From Thermoanaerobacteraceae bacterium (lineage in GTDB: Bacteria > Bacillota > JADQBR01): DNA of 64,000 nucleotides. The stretch spans positions 1-64,000 of the forward strand of contig JACDOG010000007.1 in NCBI GenBank assembly GCA_017656305.1, read 5' to 3'. The position numbers and the translations under genes were made by a program. Shown here in pieces: positions 25,305 to 33,332 of this stretch; the first letter of the stretch is position 1; the number at the start of each line of letters is the position of its first letter. Below the pieces are notes generated by a model, which was given only the letters and a program-made list of their open reading frames with translations, did not search any database and was not told where the DNA came from.

Positions 25305-25332
25305 ATTATATTTACAGTCACTAGCGTTGCAA
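25305..25332 (-). promoter_or_regulatory. Promoter of the sensor operon
   Basis: Minus strand: TTGCAA, 16 bases, TATAAT, about 30 bases upstream of the TTG start of the binding-protein gene. Upstream of it (25333-25530) I see no recognisable gene. Confidence 0.6.
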
Positions 25333-25530
25333 AAAAGATTCTGTCAATTAACAACCGCGAATTTAAAAAACTGGCACCCTCACTGCATTTTGAATAAATT
25401 TTACATCTTGTTTGTTCACCTGGCGTCAAAGGAGCAGCCACATAAGGGTAGTTTCCATCCACATTATTCCAATGATATTTGCTTAGCTCAAAGTCTGCGG
25501 GAAATTTGAAAGACACTGATAGAATTAAGA

Positions 25531-25752
25531 TTAATTGCCTGACTGAAACTCATCGTTGTTTAGGTTATTGCTAATGTCCCGCAATCCTCGTTGCTGTTCC
25601 AATTGAGCATAGGCGATTAATTGGATTAGCTGTACAGTTTCCAATTTCTTGACATACTTATCAACCTCCAAGTCAGTAAGCTGTTTAAAATACATAAAAA
25701 TCGGGCTAAAGAATTGATTAAATGTGGATTTTGTGGTATTCTTGCCTTGCAT
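25531..25752 (-). pseudogene. Truncated transposase N-terminus (IS4-type, DUF4372-like)
   Basis: A 73-residue frame. KSTFNQFFSPIFMYF, then DKYVKKLETVQLIQLIAYAQ and LRDISNNLNNDEFQ resemble the N-terminal region of IS4-group transposases, which are normally over 350 residues. It stops abruptly, and no catalytic DDE part follows. AAAGGAGAAAAA precedes the ATG. I infer an insertion-sequence relic. Confidence 0.6.
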
Positions 25753-26010
25753 TTTTTCTCCTTTTATTTGAGATTTAGGCAAAGACTACCTTCTATCTCT
25801 ATTATAAGGTATTTTTCTTGCATAAGCAGGGTTTACTGGCATTTTCTACTGGTATTATATGACTTAACAAATTTTACTGTGGTGCTGGAGAATACTTATA
25901 TTCTCAATGTTTTTTTATATTTTTCTCACAGATTTCTCACAAGTTTACGCTAAACTTAACGTAGCAAACGCCAGTTTTTAATTAATTTTTAATAAAGAGG
26001 AGAGGATACT

Positions 26011-26136
26011 TTGATCTGCTCCAAATGCGGCAAACCGGAAGCGGTAATCATAATGGCGGAAAATGATGAACTCTGCTACCTGTGTGTCAAATGTTATAGC
26101 AGCCACAAAAAAGCCGGCGATAATAACAGTAAGTAA
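26011..26136 (+). CDS. Small zinc-ribbon-like protein (41 aa)
   Basis: TTG start after GAGGAGAGG. The protein reads ICSKCGKPEAV, then 11 residues later LCYLCVKCYSSHKK. Two or three CxxC pairs suggest a single zinc ribbon. It has its own terminator and precedes the metal ATPase, with which it may share metal-related function; this is inference. Confidence 0.6.
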   Translation: MICSKCGKPEAVIIMAENDELCYLCVKCYSSHKKAGDNNSK

Positions 26137-26146
26137 GGAGTTGAAG

Positions 26147-26180
26147 GACCTCTGGAACGCAGAGGTCTTTTTGCTTTTTT
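26147..26180 (+). terminator. Terminator after the zinc-ribbon ORF
   Basis: Stem GACCTCTG/CAGAGGTC followed by TTTTTGCTTTTTTT on the plus strand. Confidence 0.85.
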
Positions 26181-26209
26181 TGACAGCACAAAAACCTAAA
26201 ATTTTTTTC

Positions 26210-26268
26210 TTGACAGGAAAATTCAAATAATGATATATTTTGTCTAGAACATTTGAATAATTATTCAA
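26210..26268 (+). promoter_or_regulatory. Promoter and CadC-type operator of the metal ATPase
   Basis: TTGACA, 18 bases, TATATT at 26210-26239. It is followed by the perfect palindrome TTGAATAATTATTCAA at 26253-26268. A close relative of this palindrome (TTGAACTGTTATTCAA) precedes the CadC-like gene at 29053, so one repressor probably controls both. Confidence 0.72.
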
Positions 26269-26304
26269 TTAATAAATTTTATAATTTCCCGGGGAGGGCT
26301 TAAC

Positions 26305-28656
26305 TTGCAGGTTTCTCTTAGTCAGCAAAAGTCACAGACAAACAAATACTTGTTAAAAGGACTTAACTGTGCCAGTTGCACGGCCAAGATTGAACAAGCC
26401 ATGCATGATGAAGGAATGGGTTACGTAGTTATCAACTTTGCAGCAAAAACGGTTTTTTTAAAAGAGAAAGATGTCGCCAGGGCACAGAATATTATTGATC
26501 GCATAGAGCCCGGCGTCAAACTGGTACCGGCAAAACAACAGTTAAAAAAATACCGGCTCAAGGGGCTGGACTGTGCAAGCTGTGCTGAAAAAATTGAACG
26601 TTCCTTGAAGCAAGTCGAAGGATTGGAAAGTACCTCTGTCAACTTCGCTGCCGGAACCGTTATGCTTGATCCAAAATATGCACGGCAGGCACAGCAGATA
26701 ATCCGGTCCATTGAGCCCGGTGTCGTATTGGAAGCAGCTGCCAATGAAGATAGGGAAAACACCGGAGACAGCCAGGGGATCCAGGGTATCAAGAAACCGT
26801 TAATTGTCATGGGAATTTCCTTCATTTTATTGATAATCGGTTTGGTGTTTAAGCCGGCACTGCACAACACTCCGTTTGCCGCAGCTGAATATGCGGTCTT
26901 ACTGACAGCTTACTTGCTGGTGGGATGGCCCGTGATCACGGCAGCTGTGACCAATATTTTCAATGGAAACGTATTTGACGAAAACTTTTTGATGACTGTA
27001 GCCACCGGCGGTGCCATCGCCATTCACCAGTTGCCGGAAGCAGTGGGTGTCATGCTGTTTTACTATGTGGGAGAGTTTTTCCAGGACCTGGCCGTAAACC
27101 GTTCACGCCGCTCCATCAAAGAATTGATGGATATCAGGCCTGATTATGCCAATCTTAAGGTAAACGGCAAACTGCAAAAAGTCCCCCCGGAAACGGTCAA
27201 CGTAGGCGACCTGATAGTTATCAAGCCTGGAGAAAAAGTGCCGCTGGACGGGGTGGTCCAGGAAGGCTCCTCTTTTCTGGATACTTCTGCCCTGACCGGT
27301 GAGTCCGTGCCCAGAAAAGCGCAACCGGGAGAGAAAATACTGGCAGGAATGGTAAACACCAGCGGTTTATTAACAGTTAAGGTTACCAAGACCTTCGAAG
27401 AATCCTCCGTAGCCAAAATTTTAGACCTGGTGGAAAACGCCGGCAGCAGAAAAGCGCGCACAGAACAATTTATTACCAGATTTTCCCGTTATTATACACC
27501 GGTTGTGGTTCTCGCAGCATTGGCTCTGGCTGTTATTCCCCCGCTGGTAATACCCGGGGCCACCTTTTCCCGGTGGACATATCGGGCCTTGATCCTGCTG
27601 GTTATTTCCTGTCCCTGCGCTCTGGTAGTATCCATTCCTCTGGGGTATTTTGGCGGCATCGGCGGGGCTTCTAGAAAAGGCATCCTGATCAAAGGAGCAA
27701 ACTTCCTGGAAGCCTTGACAGAACTGCATACAGTGGTGCTGGACAAAACCGGCACGTTAACCAAAGGGGTTTTCCGCGTTACCGATATCAAGGCTAAAAA
27801 CGGTTTTTCCGAAAATGAAGTACTGGAATACGCTGCTATTGCGGAGGTCAACTCCAATCACCCTATTGCCAAATCAATAATGGAAGCTTATACAGGTGAA
27901 ATTGACACCGACCAAATAGAACACTATGAAGAAATTTCCGGTCACGGCATTAAAGCGATTTACCAGGGAAAGGAAATTATAGCCGGTAATGACCACCTGC
28001 TTCACCGGGAAAATATTGCACATGACGACTGTGATGTGGAAGGAACAGTGGTTTACATTGCAGTCAACCGTACTTTTGCCGGGTACATCATAATTTCCGA
28101 CGAAATTAAAGAAGATGCTGCAGAGACGTTAAAACAATTGAAGCAGCTGGGTGTGAAGCGTACCGTTATGCTGACCGGCGATGACGTATCCGCAGCCAAA
28201 CAGGTTGCTGCAAAACTGGGAATGGACCAGTTCTATGCCAACCTGCTTCCGGAAGATAAAGTGACCAAAGTGGAAGAGTTAATGGGTGAAATCAACAAAG
28301 ATAAGGCAAAGCTGGCATTTGTAGGGGACGGCATCAATGACGCGCCCGTGATAACCCGGGCGGATATCGGTATTGCTATGGGCAGCTTGGGTTCTGACGC
28401 GGCCATTGAAGCCGCAGACGTTGTCATCATGGATGATGCACCCTCCAAACTTGCCACGGCTGTCGGTGTAGCCCGGCACACCAAAAAAATAATCATCCAG
28501 AACATTGTTCTGGCACTGGGTGTCAAGGTAGTATTTGTTGCTCTCGGTGCATTGGGTATGGCTACCATGTGGGAGGCAGTTTTTGCCGACGTGGGCGTTG
28601 CCCTGTTGGCAATATTAAATGCCACAAGAGCTTTAAGATATAAGGGACCAATTTAG
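26305..28656 (+). CDS. cadA: Zn/Cd/Pb-exporting P1B-type ATPase
   Basis: A 783-residue membrane ATPase. Two N-terminal heavy-metal-associated domains carry CASC (LNCASCTAKIEQ near residue 18 and LDCASCAEKIER near 92). The transmembrane metal site is SCPCALVVS, the phosphorylation site DKTGTLTKG, and the hinge GDGINDAPV. The CPC motif with DxG-type C-terminal helices fits the Zn/Cd/Pb class more than Cu. TTG start after GGGGAGGG. It is preceded by a CadC-like operator. Confidence 0.93.
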   Translation: MQVSLSQQKSQTNKYLLKGLNCASCTAKIEQAMHDEGMGYVVINFAAKTVFLKEKDVARAQNIIDRIEPGVKLVPAKQQLKKYRLKGLDCASCAEKIERSLKQVEGLESTSVNFAAGTVMLDPKYARQAQQIIRSIEPGVVLEAAANEDRENTGDSQGIQGIKKPLIVMGISFILLIIGLVFKPALHNTPFAAAEYAVLLTAYLLVGWPVITAAVTNIFNGNVFDENFLMTVATGGAIAIHQLPEAVGVMLFYYVGEFFQDLAVNRSRRSIKELMDIRPDYANLKVNGKLQKVPPETVNVGDLIVIKPGEKVPLDGVVQEGSSFLDTSALTGESVPRKAQPGEKILAGMVNTSGLLTVKVTKTFEESSVAKILDLVENAGSRKARTEQFITRFSRYYTPVVVLAALALAVIPPLVIPGATFSRWTYRALILLVISCPCALVVSIPLGYFGGIGGASRKGILIKGANFLEALTELHTVVLDKTGTLTKGVFRVTDIKAKNGFSENEVLEYAAIAEVNSNHPIAKSIMEAYTGEIDTDQIEHYEEISGHGIKAIYQGKEIIAGNDHLLHRENIAHDDCDVEGTVVYIAVNRTFAGYIIISDEIKEDAAETLKQLKQLGVKRTVMLTGDDVSAAKQVAAKLGMDQFYANLLPEDKVTKVEELMGEINKDKAKLAFVGDGINDAPVITRADIGIAMGSLGSDAAIEAADVVIMDDAPSKLATAVGVARHTKKIIIQNIVLALGVKVVFVALGALGMATMWEAVFADVGVALLAILNATRALRYKGPI

Positions 28657-28683
28657 CTTCCAGTATAATAGTAAGACGAAAAA

Positions 28684-28725
28684 ACCTGCTGAGTCACCGG
28701 TCATGATTTCAGCAAGTTTTTTGCT
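28684..28725 (+). terminator. Terminator after cadA
   Basis: ACCTGCTGAG with TTCAGCAAGT arms followed by TTTTTTG. Confidence 0.7.
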
Positions 28726-28731
28726 GCTATA

Positions 28732-28893
28732 TTACAAGTTATCTTCTAATTCCGCGACAACGTTTGCATCTATTTTCTTTATCAAGTTCAAGATTAGTTC
28801 CACGGCGTTTTGATAATCGTCAAGGCGAGCGGTACCCACGTGGTCGTGAATATACCGAATCCCGATGACAATGGAAGGGACTCCTTCCTTCAC
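28732..28893 (-). pseudogene. C-terminal fragment of an M42-family aminopeptidase
   Basis: About 50 residues in one minus-strand frame. EGVPSIVIGIRYIHDHVG resembles the end of M42 glutamyl aminopeptidases (GVPT...RYIH) and LDDYQNAVELI matches their C-terminal helix. In-frame stops lie just upstream. The rest of the enzyme is absent, so this is a relic. The remaining part of the 28657-29052 gap holds the cadA terminator and the cadC control region. Confidence 0.6.
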
Positions 28894-28967
28894 CTAGTTT
28901 GCACTTAAATTACATTTTCTATCCTTGACCTGCCTGTAATGTTTATAATGCTCTGTGGTGCCTAATA

Positions 28968-29024
28968 TTGACGTATTTGACATGGTTTAATATAATCATC
29001 ATGAGCAGTTGAACTGTTATTCAA
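28968..29024 (+). promoter_or_regulatory. Promoter and operator of the CadC-like gene
   Basis: TTGACG, 17 bases, TATAAT at 28968-28996, followed at 29009-29024 by TTGAACTGTTATTCAA, similar to the cadA operator. Autoregulation is likely. Confidence 0.7.
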
Positions 29025-29052
29025 ACATTAATTTTTCCGGGAGTGGGGCCTG

Positions 29053-29412
29053 TTGAAACACAAGCAAGATACCTGCGAAGTGTTCTGTTTTGATGCCGAA
29101 GCGGTAAACAAGGTTAAAAGTAAAATGTTGCCTGAAACAGAAGTTACCTACATGGCGGAAATTTTTAAGGTCCTCGGTGACCGTACAAGGATTAAAATTT
29201 TACAGGCTTTATTGCAAAGTGAGCTGTGTGTCTGTGACCTGTCAGCAGTACTCCAAATGAGTACTTCGGCAGTTTCCCACCAGCTTCGCGTTTTGCGAAA
29301 CGCCAGGCTGGTGAAATACCGCAAAGAGGGAAAAAACGTCTACTACTCCATTGATGACGAGCACGTCAGCTCCCTTTTTAACCAGGCCCTGGAACACATA
29401 CAGCACGACTAA
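29053..29412 (+). CDS. cadC: CadC/CzrA-like ArsR-family metal-sensing repressor
   Basis: A 119-residue winged-helix repressor. It has the CadC-type ligand set: C8xxxC12 in the N-terminal arm (TCEVFCFD) plus CxC in helix 3 (ELCVCDL). It also has the CzrA-type alpha-5 zinc site, D-x-H, ten residues, H-x-x-H, in DDEHVSSLFNQALEHIQH. Both sites are intact. It should release DNA on binding Cd, Pb or Zn and so derepress cadA. TTG start after GGGAGTGGGG. Confidence 0.9.
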   Translation: MKHKQDTCEVFCFDAEAVNKVKSKMLPETEVTYMAEIFKVLGDRTRIKILQALLQSELCVCDLSAVLQMSTSAVSHQLRVLRNARLVKYRKEGKNVYYSIDDEHVSSLFNQALEHIQHD

Positions 29413-29429
29413 AATACCTAAAAAATTAA

Positions 29430-29460
29430 AGCGCCCTGAGGTTAGGGCGCTTATTTTTGT
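29430..29460. terminator. Bidirectional terminator between cadC and the phosphoesterase gene
   Basis: Perfect stem AGCGCCCT/AGGGCGCT followed by TTATTTTTG on the plus strand and AATTTTTTAG on the minus strand. Confidence 0.85.
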
Positions 29461-29466
29461 GACCTT

Positions 29467-30186
29467 TTAACCTGTCCCTTTGCGAATTAACTCGGAAAAC
29501 TCGCTGGGGAGCGTGCTCTTTTCAATCGCCTGCGCCACCGCTTCATAATCGTAAGGAACTTCCCTGAATTCAGCTGCCACTTCCTCCCCGATGTCAACCA
29601 GTGCATATACCGCGTTGGGACTGCCGTGCTTGGGTTTCCCGACACTGCCTACATTGACAACATATTTCCCTGCAGCAAGGTTCTTAAAGTACGGTTTGTG
29701 CGTATGACCGCAAATCAGCACATCGCACCGGGATTCATTCATTAGTTGCAGTAAGTAGTCATCAGCCACATCTTCATGAAGGTACTCGTTCAATCTTCTG
29801 GGACTGCCGTGAACCACAAGCACTTCGTAGCCACCGGTATTGAATCTGATTTTCCGGGGCAGCCGGCGCAAAAATTCCTTGTTATCCTCCGTAGTTTTCT
29901 GTTTTGTCCAGGCAATTGACTGCTCACCCAATCTTTGAGCATACTCATCTTTGTAATCACAACCGCAAATGAGGCGCATGTAGCCCACGCCGTCATCATA
30001 ATTGCCCATCACGGTGGGAATCCCCTCTTCTCTTATCACATTGATAACTTCGTTGGGAAAGGGCGCATACCCCACCAAATCGCCGGCACAGATAATTTTG
30101 TCAACCGGATGCTTTTTCATATCTTCCAGCACTGCCCGCAAAGCCTCAATGTTGCTGTGCACGTCAGCAAAAACCGCTAGCTTCAC
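29467..30186 (-). CDS. Metallophosphoesterase of the YfcE type in the ars operon
   Basis: A 239-residue calcineurin-like phosphoesterase. Metal-binding motifs are FADVHSN, AGDLVGY, GNYDDG, VVHGSP and ICGHTHKP. The gene lies 27 bases after acr3 and is probably co-transcribed with it. Metallophosphatases are repeatedly found in ars operons, but their substrate is not known. Cytoplasmic, no signal peptide. Confidence 0.85.
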   Translation of the reverse strand: MKLAVFADVHSNIEALRAVLEDMKKHPVDKIICAGDLVGYAPFPNEVINVIREEGIPTVMGNYDDGVGYMRLICGCDYKDEYAQRLGEQSIAWTKQKTTEDNKEFLRRLPRKIRFNTGGYEVLVVHGSPRRLNEYLHEDVADDYLLQLMNESRCDVLICGHTHKPYFKNLAAGKYVVNVGSVGKPKHGSPNAVYALVDIGEEVAAEFREVPYDYEAVAQAIEKSTLPSEFSELIRKGTG

Positions 30187-30213
30187 TGTTTGTCACCTCA
30201 AATTTTAGTAAAG

Positions 30214-31269
30214 TTACTGTGCAGATTGTGAGTAATATTTTTTCTTGAACCCAAGAGCCACGTTTACCAGGCCGATCATTACCGGTACCTCAATCAGGGG
30301 CCCGATGACCGCGGCAAACGCCTGGCCGGAGTTAATCCCAAACACCGCCACTGCCACTGCAATAGCCAGCTCAAAGTTATTGCTGGCTGCAGTGAAGGAA
30401 AGACTGGTAGTCTGCTGGTAGTTAACGCCCAAGCGCATGCTAATAAAGAATGAAGCCAAAAACATAATAACAAAATAAATTATTAATGGTATTGCGATAC
30501 GCACCACGTCCATGGGCAGCTGCACGATGACACTGCCTTTCAGGGAAAACATAATGACAATTGTAAACAACAGGGCTATCAGTGCCAGCGGGCTGATTTT
30601 GGGGACAAAGTTTTTTTCGTACCATTCCTCGCCTTTCATGGGAGCTAAGATAGCCCGGGTTAAAAATCCGGCAGCAAAAGGTATACCCAGGTAGATGGCC
30701 ACACTTTTGGCCACTTCGCCGATGGTTATGTCCACTTCCATGCCCTGAAAACCGAATAAGTCAGGCAACAGGGTAATAAAGATATAAGCATAAACCGAAT
30801 AGAATAAAACCTGAAAAACGGAGTTAAATGCCACCAAAGCCGCAGCATACTCACTGTCGCCGTCAGCCAGGCTGTTCCAGACAATCACCATGGCAATACA
30901 GCGGGCCAGGCCGATCAGGATTAACCCCACCATGTACTCGGGAAAATCATTTAGAAATACGATGGCCAGAATAAACATCAAAATCGGTCCGATAATCCAA
31001 TTCTGAACCAGTGACAGGCCCAACACTTTAGTGTTCTTAAACACCTGGGGCAGTTCATTGTACCTGACCTTCGCCAGGGGCGGGTACATCATGACAATCA
31101 AGCCGATGGCAATGGGTATGGATGTGGTGCCGACGGACATGCGGTCCAGCACATTGGCAAGTCCCGGAAAAACATAGCCAATCCCCACCCCTAAAGCCAT
31201 GGCCAAAAAGATCCATAAAGTCAAAAAACGGTCCAGTAATGAAAGTTTTTTCGTTGCTCCTTCAGGCAT
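30214..31269 (-). CDS. acr3: Arsenite efflux permease of the ACR3 family
   Basis: A 351-residue membrane protein with about ten helices. The ACR3 signature with the essential cysteine is seen in [15 protein letters not shown] (helix 4), and [19 protein letters not shown] is also typical. It exports arsenite, the product of arsenate respiration. The start follows GGAGGGGAAATTAT. It lies in an operon with arsR and a 40-residue ORF upstream and the phosphoesterase downstream. Confidence 0.95.
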   Translation of the reverse strand: MPEGATKKLSLLDRFLTLWIFLAMALGVGIGYVFPGLANVLDRMSVGTTSIPIAIGLIVMMYPPLAKVRYNELPQVFKNTKVLGLSLVQNWIIGPILMFILAIVFLNDFPEYMVGLILIGLARCIAMVIVWNSLADGDSEYAAALVAFNSVFQVLFYSVYAYIFITLLPDLFGFQGMEVDITIGEVAKSVAIYLGIPFAAGFLTRAILAPMKGEEWYEKNFVPKISPLALIALLFTIVIMFSLKGSVIVQLPMDVVRIAIPLIIYFVIMFLASFFISMRLGVNYQQTTSLSFTAASNNFELAIAVAVAVFGINSGQAFAAVIGPLIEVPVMIGLVNVALGFKKKYYSQSAQ

Positions 31270-31296
31270 ATAATTTCCCCTCCTTGTGGTGTTATT

Positions 31297-31419
31297 TTAG
31301 TTCATGAGCGCGGGAACCGAACCGACAAGACAGCCGCTGTACTGGCCACAGAAAATAACCAGGTGCAAACCCTGTTCTCTGATATATTCTGCTGCTTCAG
31401 GGGTAATTCTTACTTGCAT
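31297..31419 (-). CDS. Small protein of the ars operon (40 aa, CC/Se-motif-like)
   Basis: Starts MQVRITPEAAEYIREQG and continues HLVIFCGQYSGCLVGSVP. The ITPEAxEYI head followed by a Cys-containing loop resembles the small CC/Se-motif (seleno)proteins found near arsenic and selenium genes. Here, however, the Cys pair is spread (C24 and C30) and the protein is shorter. GGGAGGTAACTGCAGCC precedes the ATG. It may be a functional variant or a shortened relic. Confidence 0.55.
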   Translation of the reverse strand: MQVRITPEAAEYIREQGLHLVIFCGQYSGCLVGSVPALMN

Positions 31420-31467
31420 GGCTGCAGTTACCTCCCTAATCGGGCCTATTTTATCTTTCATCGTAAT

Positions 31468-31824
31468 TTAATTTTGGATACGGCACTCCACGATAGGATT
31501 TTCCTGTAAATACTGCAGCCGCTCAAGTTCTTCCGCCATCCTGCCTTCTGCTTTTAAACCCATGTCCAGCAGTTTCAGAAAATCCTGCAGTTGCTCACTT
31601 AATACCTGCTTATTTAGGGAATAAAATACCCACTGACCCCGCCGTTCTTCATTGACCAAATCAGCAGCCTTTAAAATTCGCATATGCTGGGATATGGCAG
31701 ATTGGCTGACCTGCAGGATATGCTCCAGCTCACAAACGCACAATTCCTGCTCACTAAGAAGAAATACCATTTTCAACCGCGTAGCCTGCCCTAAAGCTTT
31801 AAAAATCTTTTCCAAATTTTTCAA
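31468..31824 (-). CDS. arsR: ArsR-type arsenic-responsive repressor
   Basis: A 118-residue winged-helix repressor. The arsenite-binding CxC lies in the recognition region ELCVCELEHILQ, and the DNA-binding helix is in VSQSAISQHMRILKAAD. TTG start after GAGGAGG. It is the first gene of the ars operon (arsR, small ORF, acr3, phosphoesterase). An AGCATATGCT palindrome near the promoter at about 31849-31858 is a likely operator. Confidence 0.92.
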   Translation of the reverse strand: MKNLEKIFKALGQATRLKMVFLLSEQELCVCELEHILQVSQSAISQHMRILKAADLVNEERRGQWVFYSLNKQVLSEQLQDFLKLLDMGLKAEGRMAEELERLQYLQENPIVECRIQN

Positions 31825-31910
31825 CCGCCCTCCTCCTCTTTATTAATTAAGCATATGCTAATATGCCCTCACCTAGAGTTTATTACACCTACCATTATCT
31901 GTCAAGCAAC
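31825..31910 (-). promoter_or_regulatory. ars promoter and operator
   Basis: Minus strand: TTGACA, 17 bases, TAAACT near 31880-31909, followed by the palindrome AGCATATGCT within the A/T-rich TTAGCATATGCTTAA before arsR. The rest of the gap up to the iron operon holds no gene. Confidence 0.6.
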
Positions 31911-32013
31911 ATGCCAGAATATAAAAAAACTTCGAGCAGACATGTAAATCCTGCTGTAGATTCGCCATTTATTCTTCCCTCTAAAAATACAGAAAAAATT
32001 TTATAATTTTTTC

Positions 32014-32066
32014 TTGACTTGAGAATAGTTATCAACTATACTTCTTTATTGAAAATCGCTTTCAAT
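32014..32066 (+). promoter_or_regulatory. Promoter with embedded Fur box (ferric-iron transporter)
   Basis: TTGACT, 17 bases, TATACT. The spacer holds TGAGAATAGTTATCA (32020-32034), matching the 7-1-7 Fur box TGATAATNATTATCA at 12 of 14 defined positions. A second palindrome, ATTGAAAATCGCTTTCAAT (32048-32066), lies just downstream. Repression by Fur-Fe(II) is expected. Confidence 0.8.
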
Positions 32067-32095
32067 CAATACTAATTTTAAAGGAGGTCTACCAC

Positions 32096-33217
32096 ATGAA
32101 AAAAATTCTATTCTTTATCACATTTGGTCTGATAGTGTTGCTGTTGGCCGGAACGCTTGCCGGCTGCACGGCCACCCCACAGGATGGTTCCAGCAAACAA
32201 AAAAGTGAAGGAGAAGCAAGCAGTCAAGAAGAAACATCTAACACCGCAGGGAACAGTGAAGATAAAGGAGTTGTAAATCTTTACACAAACAGGCACTATG
32301 ATACCGACCAGCAGATATTTGACATGTTCACCGAAGAAACCGGCATCAAAGTCAATGTGGTTAAAGGAGATTCCGACGAACTGATTGAAAGGCTGGCAAG
32401 AGAAGGCAAAGACACCCAGGCAGATCTGCTAATCACAGCGGACGCGGCCAGATTACATAGGGCCAAGGTAAAAGGGTTACTGCAGCCGGTTGAGAGTGAC
32501 GTGCTGTTCAAAAATATTCCGGAAAACTTGAGAGATATAGACAATCAATGGTTCGGGTTAACTGTCAGGGGCAGGGTGATTGTATATGCTAAGGACAGGG
32601 TCAGCCCTTCCGAGCTGTCAACTTATGAAGATCTGACCAATCCGAAGTGGAAAGGAAAAATTCTGGTTCGCTCGTCATCTAATGTTTACAATCAATCTCT
32701 CCTCGCTTCGTTTATAGCAATAAACGGAAGAGAGCAGGCCAAGCAATGGGCAAGAGGCATCGTGGAAAATATGGCAAGAGAGCCCAAGGGAAATGACCGG
32801 GCCCAGGCCATTGCAGTGGCTGCAGGAGTAGGCGATATCGCTATCATGAATACTTACTACATCGGAAAAATGTTAAATTCTTCGAATCCTGAAGAGGTAA
32901 AAGCGGCCAAAAGCGTTGGCGTGTTTTTCCCCAATCAGGATACTACGGGGACTCACATAAACGTCAGCGGTATCGGACTGACCAAATATGCCAAGAACAA
33001 GGAAAACGCCATAAAACTCATGGAATTTCTCGCGAGCGAAAAAGCACAAAAGTTATTTGCGGAAGCCAACTTCGAGTATCCTGCCAACCCTTCAGTGGAA
33101 CCGTCCGAACTGCTGAAATCATGGGGCGATTTCAAGCCACAGGACATTCAGTTATCCAAACTGGGCGAGTATAACGATGAGGCAGTGAAGATTTTCAACG
33201 AGGTTGGTTGGAAGTAG
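32096..33217 (+). CDS. fbpA: Ferric-iron ABC transporter substrate-binding lipoprotein
   Basis: A 373-residue FbpA/FutA-type extracellular binding protein. The signal peptide ends at lipobox LAGC (Cys23) and is followed by a Ser/Glu/Gln-rich linker. The mature domain starts VVNLYTNRHYDTDQQIF, typical of iron-binding class members, with KWKGKILVRSSSN and MNTYYIGKML around the ligand site. Strong AAGGAGGT site. It is followed by a terminator, which would raise its level over the permease and ATPase. Confidence 0.92.
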   Translation: MKKILFFITFGLIVLLLAGTLAGCTATPQDGSSKQKSEGEASSQEETSNTAGNSEDKGVVNLYTNRHYDTDQQIFDMFTEETGIKVNVVKGDSDELIERLAREGKDTQADLLITADAARLHRAKVKGLLQPVESDVLFKNIPENLRDIDNQWFGLTVRGRVIVYAKDRVSPSELSTYEDLTNPKWKGKILVRSSSNVYNQSLLASFIAINGREQAKQWARGIVENMAREPKGNDRAQAIAVAAGVGDIAIMNTYYIGKMLNSSNPEEVKAAKSVGVFFPNQDTTGTHINVSGIGLTKYAKNKENAIKLMEFLASEKAQKLFAEANFEYPANPSVEPSELLKSWGDFKPQDIQLSKLGEYNDEAVKIFNEVGWK

Positions 33218-33221
33218 AACC

Positions 33222-33247
33222 AAAGGCAGCTTAAGGCTGCCTTTTTC
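33222..33247 (+). terminator. Terminator/attenuator after fbpA
   Basis: AAAGGCAGC/GGCTGCCTTT with a TTAA loop, then TTTTTC. Partial readthrough is needed to express the permease. Confidence 0.8.
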
Positions 33248-33332
33248 CCGGTTCTACGAGAAGCCAAACCATGACCATGCATTTTCTCATGCACAATAAG
33301 TTTTTTATCAAGAACAAAGGAAGTGTTCAACA

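Noticed and set aside
25295-25516. 73-residue minus-strand frame before the sensor operon
   Set aside because: It overlaps the promoter of the binding-protein gene, has no good start signal and no recognisable domain.
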